A DNA stretch of 64,000 nucleotides from Lacipirellula limnantheis (GTDB lineage Bacteria; Planctomycetota; Planctomycetia; Pirellulales; Lacipirellulaceae): the NCBI RefSeq assembly GCF_007746075.1, contig NZ_CP036339.1, positions 1,261,817 through 1,325,816 of the forward strand, read 5' to 3'. Made by a program: the position numbers and the translations under genes. The notes below the pieces were generated by a model. That model was not told the origin of the DNA and made no database searches. It worked only from the letters and a program-made list of their open reading frames with translations. Shown here in pieces: positions 41,953-50,449 of the stretch; position 1 is the stretch's first letter; every line of letters starts with the position of its first letter.

Positions 41953-42783
41953 ATGTCGCTCCGCCGCCTCTTCCGTCGCCGTCCGCATGTCCCGTTCGCC
42001 GAATGGGGCGCTGAGGTCCGCCGCTTCGACCTGCCGGCCGACGGTCCCGTAGAGTTCGCTCAGTGGCTCCATCCCTGCGTCAGCGAACAGCCGATCGCGC
42101 AAGAAGAAATCGATGGCTTGCGGCGGTTCATCCGCCCCGGCGACTTTGTGATCGACGTCGGCGCCCACACGGGCGATTCGACGGTGCCGCTCGCCCTGGC
42201 CTGCGGACCCACAGGCCGCGTGTTGGCACTCGAGCCAAATCGGCACGTTTACAAGATTCTCGAGCAGAACGCCGCCCTTAACGCGGGCCGCACGCGCATC
42301 GACTGTCGCTGTTGCGCCGCAACTCCTGCTGACGGGACGTTTGTGTTCCACTACGGCGACGCCTCGTTCTGCAACGGCGGAGCTGTCGGGCGGCGCAATT
42401 GGAACCTACTACGCAAAAAATTCCCGCTGCAGGTCGAAGGCCGCAACCTGCTGCAGATCCTGCGCAATGAATACGCCGAGTGCCTGCCGTGGCTCAGCTA
42501 CGTGAAGGTCGACGCCGAAGGGTTCGACTGCCAGATCCTGGAGTCGATCTTGCCAATCCTCCGCGAGCGGCGGCCAGTTGTGCGGACCGAAGTTTTCAAG
42601 CGACTCTCCAACGGCGAGCGGCAGGCGTTGTTCGATCTATTGGCGTCGGCGGGTTACGAACTCCACCGTTACGCGGCCGGCGCCCATCCGGTTGGGCCTC
42701 TGCTCGCCCGGAACAAGATGTACGCCGAACGTCACTTCGACGTGATTGCGTTACCGAAGAAGCGTGAGTCGCTGGCAGCTTGA
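41953..42783 (+). CDS. FkbM-family methyltransferase
   Basis: 276 residues. The SAM-binding motif is VIDVGAHTGDSTVPLAL, followed by VLALEPNRHVYKIL and the FkbM feature LSYVKVDAEGFDCQILESI, then RPVVRTEVFKR. The family O-methylates sugars or polyketides, and in envelope loci usually glycans. The N-terminal 20 residues are basic (SLRRLFRRRPH). Two features are absent: no adjacent glycosyltransferases and no polyketide genes, so the substrate is open. A family F repeat begins just after the TGA stop. Confidence 0.85.
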   Translation: MSLRRLFRRRPHVPFAEWGAEVRRFDLPADGPVEFAQWLHPCVSEQPIAQEEIDGLRRFIRPGDFVIDVGAHTGDSTVPLALACGPTGRVLALEPNRHVYKILEQNAALNAGRTRIDCRCCAATPADGTFVFHYGDASFCNGGAVGRRNWNLLRKKFPLQVEGRNLLQILRNEYAECLPWLSYVKVDAEGFDCQILESILPILRERRPVVRTEVFKRLSNGERQALFDLLASAGYELHRYAAGAHPVGPLLARNKMYAERHFDVIALPKKRESLAA

Positions 42784-42787
42784 GGAA

Positions 42788-42900
42788 ACTAACCGCAAAG
42801 GCACGAAGACACGAACGAAGCACGAAGAGGGAGGAGAAGGCGGTTCCAAATTTCTTCTTCTTGCTTCCTTTGTGCCTGCGTGACTTGGTGTTTCAACTAA
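42788..42900. repeat. Dispersed inverted repeat, family F (copy 2)
   Basis: ACTAACCGCAAAGGCACGAAG at 42788 is partly complementary to CTTTGTGCCTGCGTGACTTGG near 42869. It lies between the convergent FkbM gene and the membrane-protein gene; the right edge contributes the TGA stop of the latter (42893-42895). Confidence 0.7.
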
Positions 42901-43273
42901 CCCGTTCAGCAGTTGCTTTCCGCAGTTCCGCCGCCAGCAGTTCAATTTGCTCCTCTTCGAGCAAACGCCGCGACGCCCGCAGGTCCGCCAGCGCGATGGC
43001 CAAGATCACGCCTCCCGCGAGCAAGAGCGCGCAGAGATACGCCGTCATCGCCGCGGGATTCGGCGGCAACTGATTGGCCAGCGTGATCGCGGCCCCGACG
43101 ACGCCGATCAGACCGCTCGCCACCATCCGGCGCTGTAGCTGCCGGCGGACGAATTCCCGCCGCCGAGTATTCGTTGTCGCGTGAATCCATTCGCGCCACT
43201 GCTGCCAATGAAGCGCAAAGAAGACGGCCGACAGACCGATCAGAAAGTAGCCGAAGTATTCCGGTCGGGCCAT
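42893..43273 (-). CDS. Small membrane protein with two or three helices and a C-terminal coiled coil
   Basis: 126 residues from ATG 43273 with GAGAGA upstream. Hydrophobic segments lie at about 7-22 (YFGYFLIGLSAVFFALHW), 52-66 (VASGLIGVVGAAITLA) and 76-95 (MTAYLCALLLAGGVILAIAL). The C-terminal part (RASRRLLEEEQIELLAAELRKATAERVS) is a probable helix or coiled coil. A basic loop separates helices 1 and 2. No family was recognised. The stop is in a repeat edge. Confidence 0.7.
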   Translation of the reverse strand: MARPEYFGYFLIGLSAVFFALHWQQWREWIHATTNTRRREFVRRQLQRRMVASGLIGVVGAAITLANQLPPNPAAMTAYLCALLLAGGVILAIALADLRASRRLLEEEQIELLAAELRKATAERVS

Positions 43274-43296
43274 GCGTTGGTCTCTCAAAAGATATT

Positions 43297-43510
43297 ACCA
43301 TGACGGCACGACGGACACGACGAAAGACAGTTAGCGAGGAACTGCCGATGGACCCAGATAATCGCGGATGAAGAGAAGGTTTGCGCTGTTACCGATCGAA
43401 AGAGTTTCTTTCTATTCATCTCTATCTGCGTCTATTCGCGTTCATCGGTGGTTCCGTATTTTCTATTTTCCGTATTCCGTCGTGCTCGTCGTGTCGTTGT
43501 GGTTCAAGTC
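43297..43510. repeat. Nested inverted repeats, family G
   Basis: Outer arms: ACCATGACGGCACGACGGAC at 43297 and the degenerate complement CCGTCGTGCTCGTCGTGTCG near 43478. Inner arms: CGATGGACCCAGATAATCGCG near 43346 against TCTGCGTCTATTCGCGTTCATC near 43425. The element occupies the whole gap between the small membrane protein gene and pheT. Confidence 0.7.
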
Positions 43511-43519
43511 GCATCTCGG

Positions 43520-45529
43520 CTACGCACGCAAGTCACCGCCAACTTGCTGCGACAAGATCGTCACGATCCGCTCGCGCACGCCGTCCGCTTCCTCGTTGGT
43601 GAGCGTCCCAGTCGCCGATCGCAGCTGCAGCGTGAAGAGCAGGCTCTTCTTGCCGGCGCCAAGCCGCTGTGGGTCGCGGTACGTTTCCTGGAATTGTATC
43701 GATTCAATCAGAGCGCCGCCCGCTTCGCTCACGAGCCGCTCGACCTCGGCCCAGCGAATCGATTCGTTGACGACGATGTTCACGTCCCGGCTGACCGGCG
43801 GGTATTGCGAGAGGGGCGTTGCCGTGGGGGCGAGTTCCGCGGCCCCAATGAGAATCTCCAGGTCAATCTCGGCCACGGTCGAACCGCCGCGCAACTCGAA
43901 CCGCTCACGGCCCGCTTTGCTGAGCTCGCCGAGGTAGCCGAGCGTATGGTCGCCGAGCCGCAGGCGGCACTGGCGAGCGTCGTCGAGGAGCGGATACTCA
44001 ACTTCACCGACTTGCAGTTGTTGCGCGGAGGCGACGCGGGCGACGAGGGCTTCGAGCACCCCTTTGAGCTCCAGGAACCCGCCGCCGGTGGTGATGGCGA
44101 GCAGTCGCTTCTGCTGCGGGATTTCACCGGCGATCGGCAGGTAGACGTTTGCGATTTCGAACAGCTCGATCGTGGGGTTCGACAGCTTTTCGTTGTGACG
44201 GCGGGCCGTGAGCAGGCTCGGCACGAGCGTTTGCCGCAAGCAATCGGCGCGGCGGAGGACGGCGGTCGACGCGCGCAGCGGCGCTTCGTCCGACCAGGGC
44301 TGAATCGCATCGACGAGCGTCTCGTCGACGGCGCTCAGCGTCATCGCTTCGTCGAAGCCGGCGGCGACAAGCGTCGCGCGGACGCGGTCGAGCACGCGGT
44401 CGAGCCGCGTGCGAGTCGACGCGGCCATCTTCACGTTGGTGTCTTCGGGAATCTTGTCGTAGCCGTAGATGCGGGCGACTTCCTCGATGAGGTCGATCTC
44501 GCGCGTGAGGTCGGCCCGCCAGCTGGGAGGAATCACCTTCACGCAGTGCTCGCAGATGTGCGTCTCCTCGCAGCCGAGAGCGGTGAGGATCTTTTGCACG
44601 TCGGCGACGGGGACTTCGATTCCCAGCACCCGCGGCAACTGCGCCCAGCGGAGTTTCACCACCTCGCGAGCCGCTTGCGGCTTAGCGGTCCCAACATCGA
44701 CGCTCCCGGCGGCAAGTGTGCCGCCGGCTAATTGGAGAATTAACTCGCACGCGCGCCGACTCGCCCAATCGAGCGCGGACACGTCGACGCCGCGCTCGAA
44801 GCGGTACGAGGATGGGCTATGCAGCCCATGCCGCCGCGCCGTCGTCCGCACTGAGAGCGGATCGAAGGCCGCCGATTCCAACAATACGTCGACCGTCGCG
44901 TCGGTCACTTCGCTGTCGACGCCCCCCAAGACGCCGGCGAGGGCGACCGGCTTCTCGGCGTCGGCGATAACGCACGTCCCTGCGGCGAGTTCGTACTGTT
45001 GGTGATTGATTGCCGAAAACTTCTCACCGACCTTCGCGGCGCGGACGATGATCCGCCCGCCGGCGAGCTTCGCGAAGTCGAACGCGTGGAGCGGTTGGCC
45101 GCACTCGAACATCACGTAGTTGGTGACGTCGACGACGTTATTGATTACCGCGATGCCGAGCGTGCGGAGACGGTCGGCAAGCCACGCCGGGCTGGGGCCG
45201 ATCTTCACGCCACGGATCAGCCGAGCCGTGTAGCGGGGACAGAGCTCGGGGGCTTCGATCGTGACGCTCGTAAGAGATTCGATCTTTGGGCCCTTCGCGA
45301 CGACCTCGGCGGCCGGGATCGTGATCGGCAGGTCGTAGAGAACGCCGACTTCGCGGGCGACGCCGATGTGCCCCAGGCAATCGGGGCGATTGCTGGTGAC
45401 TTCGAGGTCGATCGCTTCGTCGCTGGCGCTCTCGAAGTTAAGGCCGGAGAGAGCGAAGCGGTCAGCGAGCTCCGCTGACGGCATCGTGATGGCGACGTAG
45501 TCTCGGAGCCAATCAAGCGAAACGATCAT
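43520..45529 (-). CDS. pheT: Phenylalanine-tRNA ligase beta subunit, short form lacking the tRNA-binding (EMAP/B2) domain
   Basis: 669 residues, against about 790-800 in E. coli. The N-terminal SLDWLRDYVAITMPSAELADRFALSGLNFES runs directly into DLEVTSNRPDCLGHIGVAREV, so the roughly 110-residue EMAP-type domain that normally lies between is absent. The B3/B4 editing core (VINNVVDVTNYVMFE, GQPLHAFDFAKL), the B5 domain, the catalytic-like core (YGYDKIPED) and the C-terminal anticodon-binding fold (YPPVSRDVNIVV) are present. With PheS it charges tRNA-Phe. It follows pheS on the minus strand, separated by a family D repeat. Confidence 0.93.
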   Translation of the reverse strand: MIVSLDWLRDYVAITMPSAELADRFALSGLNFESASDEAIDLEVTSNRPDCLGHIGVAREVGVLYDLPITIPAAEVVAKGPKIESLTSVTIEAPELCPRYTARLIRGVKIGPSPAWLADRLRTLGIAVINNVVDVTNYVMFECGQPLHAFDFAKLAGGRIIVRAAKVGEKFSAINHQQYELAAGTCVIADAEKPVALAGVLGGVDSEVTDATVDVLLESAAFDPLSVRTTARRHGLHSPSSYRFERGVDVSALDWASRRACELILQLAGGTLAAGSVDVGTAKPQAAREVVKLRWAQLPRVLGIEVPVADVQKILTALGCEETHICEHCVKVIPPSWRADLTREIDLIEEVARIYGYDKIPEDTNVKMAASTRTRLDRVLDRVRATLVAAGFDEAMTLSAVDETLVDAIQPWSDEAPLRASTAVLRRADCLRQTLVPSLLTARRHNEKLSNPTIELFEIANVYLPIAGEIPQQKRLLAITTGGGFLELKGVLEALVARVASAQQLQVGEVEYPLLDDARQCRLRLGDHTLGYLGELSKAGRERFELRGGSTVAEIDLEILIGAAELAPTATPLSQYPPVSRDVNIVVNESIRWAEVERLVSEAGGALIESIQFQETYRDPQRLGAGKKSLLFTLQLRSATGTLTNEEADGVRERIVTILSQQVGGDLRA

Positions 45530-45535
45530 AAGGAA

Positions 45536-45615
45536 GAGATCTCACGCAAAGGCGCGAAGGCGCAAAGGATGTTGCATTCATCTCACTTAGCGCCTTTGCG
45601 CCTTTGCGTGAGATC
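45536..45615. repeat. Dispersed inverted repeat, family D (copy 2)
   Basis: GATCTCACGCAAAGGCGCGAA at 45536 pairs with the complement ending TTGCGTGAGATC at 45615; near-perfect arms of about 30 bases. It lies between pheS and pheT, directly before the pheT start, so an mRNA hairpin would form in the pheST transcript. Confidence 0.9.
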
Positions 45616-45621
45616 TGAATT

Positions 45622-46668
45622 TTAGAACTGCGATAAAAAACGCACGTCGTTTTCGTACAACGCGCGGATGTCGGTGATCCCGTGTTGCCGCATGCAGACG
45701 CGTTCCACGCCCAGGCCGAAGGCGAAGCCGGTGACTTCTTCGGGGTCGTAGCCGACGGCCCGCAGGACGTTGGGGTCGACCATGCCGGCGCCTCCCATCT
45801 CCATCCAGCCCCCCTGCCAGTTCATATCCACTTCGACGCTCGGCTCGGTGAACGGGAAGAACGACGGGCGGAAGCGGATGTGCACCTCGTCTTTGCCGAA
45901 GTAGCTTTGGCAGAAGAGGCGGAGGACGCTCTTCAGGTCGGCCATCGTCACGCCGCGGTCGACCAGCAGACCTTCGATCTGGTGGAACATCGGGTAGTGC
46001 GTGGCGTCGGCCGTATCGGGGCGATAGACGCGGCCGAGGGAGATGATCCGCACGGGGGGCGGGGTGGTCTCCATGACGCGGATTTGGACGGTGCTCGTTT
46101 GGCTACGGAGGAGGAGGGGTTTTTCTTGTACCGCTCCGGCCGTTCGTTGACCGGCGGCTGCACTGGCTGTCGCCAGGTAGAAGTTATCGAGTGGATCTCT
46201 GGCGGGGTGGATGGCGGGGATGTTGAGGGCTTCGAAGTTGTGCCACTCGTCCTCGATCTCGGGGCCCTCGACGGCGGTGAAGCCGAGACGGCCCATGATG
46301 TCCTTCATGTCGGCGATCGTCTGCGTCACCGGATGCAGGTGGCCCAGCCGCAGCGGCCGACCGGGGAGCGTCGGGTCGAACGCCTCCCGCGCTTGCGTCT
46401 TCGCCGACCCGGCTAAACGCTCCTGGGCCGCTTCGAGCGCCGCCTCGACGGCAGTCTTGACCTCGTTGAACTTCTTGCCGGCGGCCGGTTTGTCGGCCTT
46501 ATCGACTTTGCCAAGGCCTTGCTGCGCCGCCTTCAGCTTGCCCGCCTTCGCGCCGGTGAATTGGACGCGAGCTTCTTCAAGCGCAGCGGCGTCGGCGACG
46601 GATGCGAACGCTCTTTGCGCGGCATCAGCCAGTGCGTCGAGTTCAGCGACGAAGTCCGCGAGTGCCAT
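45622..46668 (-). CDS. pheS: Phenylalanine-tRNA ligase alpha subunit
   Basis: 348 residues. An N-terminal coiled-coil region (about 1-90) is followed by the catalytic core: [24 protein letters not shown] (motif 1), [18 protein letters not shown] (motif 2) and [18 protein letters not shown] (motif 3). Between DNFYL and LLLRSQTST there are about 19 extra residues ([19 protein letters not shown]) not expected from E. coli PheS; this low-complexity insertion may come from a repeat. It makes Phe-tRNA with PheT. It follows rplT by 21 bases on the same strand. Confidence 0.94.
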   Translation of the reverse strand: MALADFVAELDALADAAQRAFASVADAAALEEARVQFTGAKAGKLKAAQQGLGKVDKADKPAAGKKFNEVKTAVEAALEAAQERLAGSAKTQAREAFDPTLPGRPLRLGHLHPVTQTIADMKDIMGRLGFTAVEGPEIEDEWHNFEALNIPAIHPARDPLDNFYLATASAAAGQRTAGAVQEKPLLLRSQTSTVQIRVMETTPPPVRIISLGRVYRPDTADATHYPMFHQIEGLLVDRGVTMADLKSVLRLFCQSYFGKDEVHIRFRPSFFPFTEPSVEVDMNWQGGWMEMGGAGMVDPNVLRAVGYDPEEVTGFAFGLGVERVCMRQHGITDIRALYENDVRFLSQF

Positions 46669-46689
46669 CGATTGCGAGGGTTGAGGCCC

Positions 46690-47046
46690 TTAGGCCGACA
46701 GCGCTTCGCGGGCCTTGGCGACCACGGCGTCGAAGCCGCCCGGATCGGCAATCGCCATTTCCGACAACGTCTTGCGATCGAGGTCGATCTGGGCTTTCTT
46801 CAGGCCGGCGATCAGCTCGCTGTAGCGCAAGCCACGCTCACGGGCGGCGGCGTTGATGCGGATGATCCACAGCTTGCGGAACTCGCGCTTCTTGACGCGC
46901 CGATCGCGGAAGGCGTACGCCTCGGCGCGGACGAGCGTTTCCTTCGCACTGCGGAGGAGCGTGCCGCGACCGCCGGTAAAACCCTTGGTCTTCTTGAAGA
47001 GGCGATTTTTCGCCCGATTGCGGGCCGAGCCCTTGGTGGTTCTCAT
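46690..47046 (-). CDS. rplT: 50S ribosomal protein L20
   Basis: 118 residues, the standard length. N-terminal basic arm ([22 protein letters not shown]), [35 protein letters not shown] is the L20 signature, and [12 protein letters not shown] closes it. It binds 23S rRNA early in 50S assembly and in many bacteria represses its own operon. It follows rpmI on the minus strand, separated by a 179-base gap that holds a family K repeat. Confidence 0.97.
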   Translation of the reverse strand: MRTTKGSARNRAKNRLFKKTKGFTGGRGTLLRSAKETLVRAEAYAFRDRRVKKREFRKLWIIRINAAARERGLRYSELIAGLKKAQIDLDRKTLSEMAIADPGGFDAVVAKAREALSA

Positions 47047-47127
47047 CGAAGGAACCCCTTACTGCTGAAGTCTCACGCCCAGGCCCCTTCCACGACGGAA
47101 GGCGTTCCACGCCCGGCGGGGTTGAAA

Positions 47128-47212
47128 ATCTGGATGCTAGACGCCGGTTTCTTGATGCTGGTTGGACGCAACAAAATCGCGAGCAACCAGCGACGAGCAT
47201 CTAGCATCTCGG
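47128..47212. repeat. Dispersed inverted repeat, family K
   Basis: GATGCTAGACGCCGG at 47133 and TTGATGCTGGTTG at 47152 pair with CAACCAGCGACGAGCATCTAGCATC ending near 47208. It lies between rpmI and rplT, inside what is normally a tight ribosomal operon. Confidence 0.75.
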
Positions 47213-47225
47213 CGTCAGCCGCTTA

Positions 47226-47429
47226 TTAGTAGCTATTCCCGCACAGCGCCTTAATCACCATCTTCGATTCGACCGTGGCCGAAACAGTGGTGCCGCGGAG
47301 CTGACGCTTGCGCTTGCTGCTCATCCGGGCGGCCAAATGGCTCGTGCCGGCGGAACGGTGCTTCGCTTTGCCGCTGGCGGTCAGGCGGAAACGCTTCTTG
47401 GTACCCTTGTGGGTCTTTTGCTTTGGCAT
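47226..47429 (-). CDS. rpmI: 50S ribosomal protein L35
   Basis: 67 residues, typical for L35. PKQKTHKGTKKRFRLTASGKAKH at the N-terminus and RKRQLRGTTVSATVESKMVIKAL toward the end match the family. AAGGGGAGA lies at a good distance before ATG 47429. It is normally preceded by infC, but here infC is 10 kb away and a plus-strand gene block lies upstream. Confidence 0.95.
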   Translation of the reverse strand: MPKQKTHKGTKKRFRLTASGKAKHRSAGTSHLAARMSSKRKRQLRGTTVSATVESKMVIKALCGNSY

Positions 47430-47482
47430 GACTCGATCTCCCCTTTGCGGGGATGGGGCCTCAAAACAGGTGGTAGCCCCGT

Positions 47483-47488
47483 ATCATA
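47483..47488 (-). promoter_or_regulatory. Possible -10 box upstream of rpmI
   Basis: TATGAT on the minus strand, about 54 bases before the rpmI start. No good -35 was seen. If real, it would let rpmI-rplT-pheS-pheT be transcribed apart from infC. Confidence 0.3.
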
Positions 47489-47635
47489 GCAAAATGAGCC
47501 GGGGTGGAAAGCCGCCTTTGGCCGGAGTTTGGAAGTAAGTCGGTTCTATCGGGCCCCGTCGGTCGTCCGCTCCAGCTTCCCCTGTTGTTCCGCCTCTTGA
47601 TTGAATTCACCGACGGTTGTATTTTACCAATGAGT

Positions 47636-47655
47636 TATTTAACCAAAAGGTATAT
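47636..47655. promoter_or_regulatory. Possible ArsR-family operator
   Basis: TTTAACCAAAAGGTATA is a short dyad (TAACC...GGTATA-like) just upstream of the ArsR gene, overlapping its AAAAGG ribosome site. ArsR repressors commonly bind such dyads in their own leader. Inferred only. Confidence 0.35.
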
Positions 47656-47659
47656 CGCC

Positions 47660-48064
47660 ATGCCGGCCGATAAGCTCACCGCGACCTTTGCCGCCTTGGC
47701 GGATCCGACCCGGCGGGCGATTCTCGGCCAGCTGGCGAAGGGGCAGAGCACCGTGACTGAGCTGGCCTCGCCTTTCAAAATGACGCTGCCCGCCATCTCG
47801 AAGCACCTCAAAGTGCTCGAAAAGGCTGGGCTTATCGAGCGGGGACGCGACGCCCAGTGGCGCCCTTGCCGGCTCAAGGCGAAGCCGTTGGAGGAGGCGG
47901 CCAGCTGGATCGACCAGTACCGCCAGTTTTGGGAGGAGAGCTTCGATCGCCTCGACGCCTACCTCCAGGAGATTCAGCGCCAGGAAGCTGAAACGCCCGC
48001 TGCGCCGTCGCCCGCCGCCCCCGCCTTCACTCGCTCGGAGCCAACCGATGACCGACCCCAATGA
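47660..48064 (+). CDS. ArsR-family HTH repressor
   Basis: 134 residues from ATG 47660 (AAAAGG upstream); an ATG at 47630 is an alternative. The winged helix is clear: FAALADPTRRAILGQLAKG, TVTELASPFKMTLPAISKHLKVLEKAGLIERG, and a wing (DAQWRPCRLK). It lacks the metal-binding ELCVCDL motif, so it probably does not sense arsenic. The C-terminus is extended and Pro-Ala rich. It overlaps the next SRPBCC gene by 17 bases; ArsR-SRPBCC pairs are common and the repressor likely controls that gene. Confidence 0.9.
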   Translation: MPADKLTATFAALADPTRRAILGQLAKGQSTVTELASPFKMTLPAISKHLKVLEKAGLIERGRDAQWRPCRLKAKPLEEAASWIDQYRQFWEESFDRLDAYLQEIQRQEAETPAAPSPAAPAFTRSEPTDDRPQ

Positions 48065-48548
48065 CCCCGCCGCCAGCGATTTGAGCGTCGACCGCGAAAT
48101 CAGAATCACCCGGCTGCTCAACGCCCCGCGCGAGCTGGCGTTCGCGGCCTGGACCGATCCTGAAAAAGTCGTGAAGTGGTGGGGCCCCAACGGGTTCACG
48201 ACGACAATCGAGCGAATGGACGTCCGCCCCGGCGGCGTCTGGAAGTACGTCATGCATGGTCCCGACGGCGCCGACTACCCAAACAAAACGGTGTACGAGG
48301 AAATCGTCCCGCCCGAGCGGCTCGTCTACACGCACAGCGGCGGCGACCCGGTCCCCGGCGAGCGGGCCGTGCAGTTTCGATCGACCGTGACATTTGTACA
48401 GGAGGGCGGCCAGACTAGAATAACCCTCCAGATGGCGTTCAAGACGCGCGACGATCGCGACTACGTCATCCAGAAGTACGGCGCGGTGGAAGGCGGTATT
48501 CAACACCTGGCGCGGCTGAATGAGTTTTTGTTGGGGGTTGGTCAGTAG
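48048..48548 (+). CDS. SRPBCC/AHSA1-type protein (first of four in the block)
   Basis: 166 residues. The AHSA1 fold: ITRLLNAPRELAFAAWTDPEKVVKWWGPNGF, VRPGGVWKYVMHGPDGADYPN, EIVPPERLVYTHS and a long C-terminal helix (GAVEGGIQHLARLNEFL). The START-like pocket of this family binds hydrophobic ligands; the ligand is unknown. It overlaps the ArsR gene by 17 bases, so it is coupled to it. Confidence 0.88.
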   Translation: MTDPNDPAASDLSVDREIRITRLLNAPRELAFAAWTDPEKVVKWWGPNGFTTTIERMDVRPGGVWKYVMHGPDGADYPNKTVYEEIVPPERLVYTHSGGDPVPGERAVQFRSTVTFVQEGGQTRITLQMAFKTRDDRDYVIQKYGAVEGGIQHLARLNEFLLGVGQ

Positions 48549-48735
48549 TCCGTTGTCAGTGGTTAGTTGCTGGCAATGGAGATCGCTATCGCCTTTTTTA
48601 GCCCCGGGCTTTGCCCGGGGGTCGCGCAGCGTTAGGCAACGCGTTGCGGCGTGGATATTCACCCCGGGCTTTGCCCGGGGCTAGTTGGATTGGCAATGTT
48701 TCGCAACTGACAACGGACCACTGACAACTGACGCA
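48537..48735. repeat. Dispersed inverted repeat, family I (copy 1), containing a family A element
   Basis: Outer arms TTGGTCAGTAGTCCGTTGTC at 48537 and the complement ACTGACAACGGACCACTGAC near 48706, built from a GTCAGTTG-like word. The family A copy 3 (48600-48684) lies inside. The SRPBCC gene ends inside the left arm and the ECF sigma gene begins 10 bases after the right arm. Confidence 0.75.
48600..48684. repeat. Dispersed palindromic element, family A (copy 3)
   Basis: Two hairpins AGCCCCGGGC-TTT-GCCCGGGG at 48600 and CCCCGGGC-TTT-GCCCGGGGCT at 48662, separated by GTCGCGCAGCGTTAGGCAAC. Nested in family I copy 1. Confidence 0.88.
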
Positions 48736-48744
48736 CATTCGATC

Positions 48745-50088
48745 ATGTCCACCTCCCCGCCAGCCGCCGCCGTGCATGACGCCGTCGAGGCGATTTATCG
48801 CACCGAATCGCGCCGCGTCTTCGCGACGCTGATCCGACTGCTTGGCGATTTCGACCTGGCGGAGGAGGCGCTCCACGAAGCCTTCGCCTCGGCGGTGAAG
48901 CAATGGCCGACGGAGGGCCTGCCGGCGAATCCGCGGGCGTGGCTTGTTTCGGCGGGGCGGTTCAAGGCGATCGATGCGATTCGCCGCCGGGCCCGGTTCG
49001 ATGCGTCGCTGGGGGAATTGGCCGATCGAAACGACACGGTCGTTGGGCCGGCGGAGTTGGCCGAGGAGGCCGGCGTCGAGGACGATCGCCTGCGGCTGAT
49101 TTTTACCTGCTGTCACCCTGCCCTGCCGCCGGAGGCGCAAACGGCGCTCACGCTCCGTGAAGTCTGCGGATTGACGACCGAAGAGATCGCCAGCGCCTTT
49201 CTGGTGCCGCCGTCGACGCTCGCGCAGCGAATTGTGCGGGCGAAATCAAAAATCCGCGCTGCCAAGATTCCGTACCAGATTCCGTCGCGCGAGGACCTGC
49301 CTGATCGGCTTGAAGTGGTGTTGCAGGTCATTTATCTCGTCTTCAATGAAGGGTACGCCGCGTCGTCGGGCGCGTCGGTGACGCGGGCCGATCTTTCGGG
49401 AGAGGCCATTCGCCTTGGCAGGCTGCTGGTCGAACTGCTCCCCGAGCCCGAATCGCTCGGCCTGCTCGCCCTGATGTTGCTGCACGAGTCCCGGCGGGCA
49501 GCCCGCGCCGACGCCAGCGGCGAGCTGATCTTGTTGGATGCTCAAGATCGTGCGCTCTGGGATCAGTCCTTGATCGCCGAAGGAAAGCAACTCGTGGAAC
49601 GAGCCCTCGCGTCGCAGGAGGTTGGGCCATACACGCTGCAGGCGGCAATTTCCGGCATTCATGCCGATGCGCGCGAGGCGGCGGCGACCGATTGGCCGCA
49701 GATTGTGGCAATTTACGACGCTCTGCTGCGGGCCGTGCCGACGCCAGTGGTGGAGCTGAACCGGGCCGTCGCCGTGGCAATGCGGGATGGACCGGCCGCG
49801 GGGCTCGACCTCGTCGACGCGATTCTCACCCGCGGCGAGCTGGCGGATTATCATCTGGCGCACAGCGTGCGAGCCGATTTTTGCCGCCGCTTGGGGCGGA
49901 GCGACGATGCCCGCAAGGCGTACGAGCAGGCGCTGGCCCTGACGCGGCAGGAGCCGGAGCGGCGATTTTTGGAGCGGCGGCTTGAGGGGATTGAACCACG
50001 ACGACACGGCGGGCACGACGAAATGCCTGCCCCGGAGGGGCAGAGTGTTGTAGCCAGGGGCGCGAGCCCCTGGAGGTGGAGGAAATGA
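48745..50088 (+). CDS. ECF sigma factor of the ECF42 type with C-terminal TPR-like extension
   Basis: 447 residues from ATG 48745. Region sigma2 (YRTESRRVFATLIRLLGDFDLAEEALHEAFASAVKQWP) and sigma4 (LTLREVCGLTTEEIASAFLVPPSTLAQRIVRAKSKIR) are clear. A long C-terminal extension follows (VFNEGYAASSGA, LLALMLLHESRRAARAD, ILLDAQDRALWDQ, VELNRAVAVAMRDGPAAGLDLVD, repeats of TPR type), as in ECF42. ECF42 factors are known to be encoded beside DGPF (YCII) proteins, four of which lie within 5 kb here. The last 25 or so residues (RRHGGHDEMPAPEGQ...) come from repeat sequence (50028-50240). Confidence 0.9.
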   Translation: MSTSPPAAAVHDAVEAIYRTESRRVFATLIRLLGDFDLAEEALHEAFASAVKQWPTEGLPANPRAWLVSAGRFKAIDAIRRRARFDASLGELADRNDTVVGPAELAEEAGVEDDRLRLIFTCCHPALPPEAQTALTLREVCGLTTEEIASAFLVPPSTLAQRIVRAKSKIRAAKIPYQIPSREDLPDRLEVVLQVIYLVFNEGYAASSGASVTRADLSGEAIRLGRLLVELLPEPESLGLLALMLLHESRRAARADASGELILLDAQDRALWDQSLIAEGKQLVERALASQEVGPYTLQAAISGIHADAREAAATDWPQIVAIYDALLRAVPTPVVELNRAVAVAMRDGPAAGLDLVDAILTRGELADYHLAHSVRADFCRRLGRSDDARKAYEQALALTRQEPERRFLERRLEGIEPRRHGGHDEMPAPEGQSVVARGASPWRWRK

Positions 50089-50240
50089 TCCGTGAGAGCC
50101 CCAGCGGGGCGGCACGATTCGCCGGGAACGGAGTGCATCAGATAACGGTGTCGCCCCTTCGGGGCTTTGAGGATTACGGCCGCGCCTGACCAGGGGCTCA
50201 CGCCCCTGGCTACAACATGCCGCCCCTTCCGGGGCTAAGA
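50028..50240. repeat. Composite palindromic element (family A-like, copy 8)
   Basis: GCCCCGGAGGGGC near 50030, AGCCAGGGGCGCGAGCCCCTGG near 50054, GCCCCAGCGGGGC near 50099, GCCCCTTCGGGGC near 50154 and CAGGGGCTCACGCCCCTGGCT near 50191 form a long multi-hairpin palindrome. It begins in the 3' end of the ECF gene. Confidence 0.8.
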
Positions 50241-50449
50241 CCAGGCCATTCGTTGGTGGTTTGCAGGCCATGGAGATCAGGTAAGAAGTTTTCTGGAAAT
50301 CATTTTTCGCCGCTGTCGATTCGGGCAGCTTCCAAGCGACTACCTCAGGTCAGCAGCCAATTGGCGCCACTTGCTCCCCGCCGCCTCAGGACCTCCCGCT
50401 GGCGGGTTCAACGTTACCGAATAACCGACCAATTCTGGAGATGCGTCCA

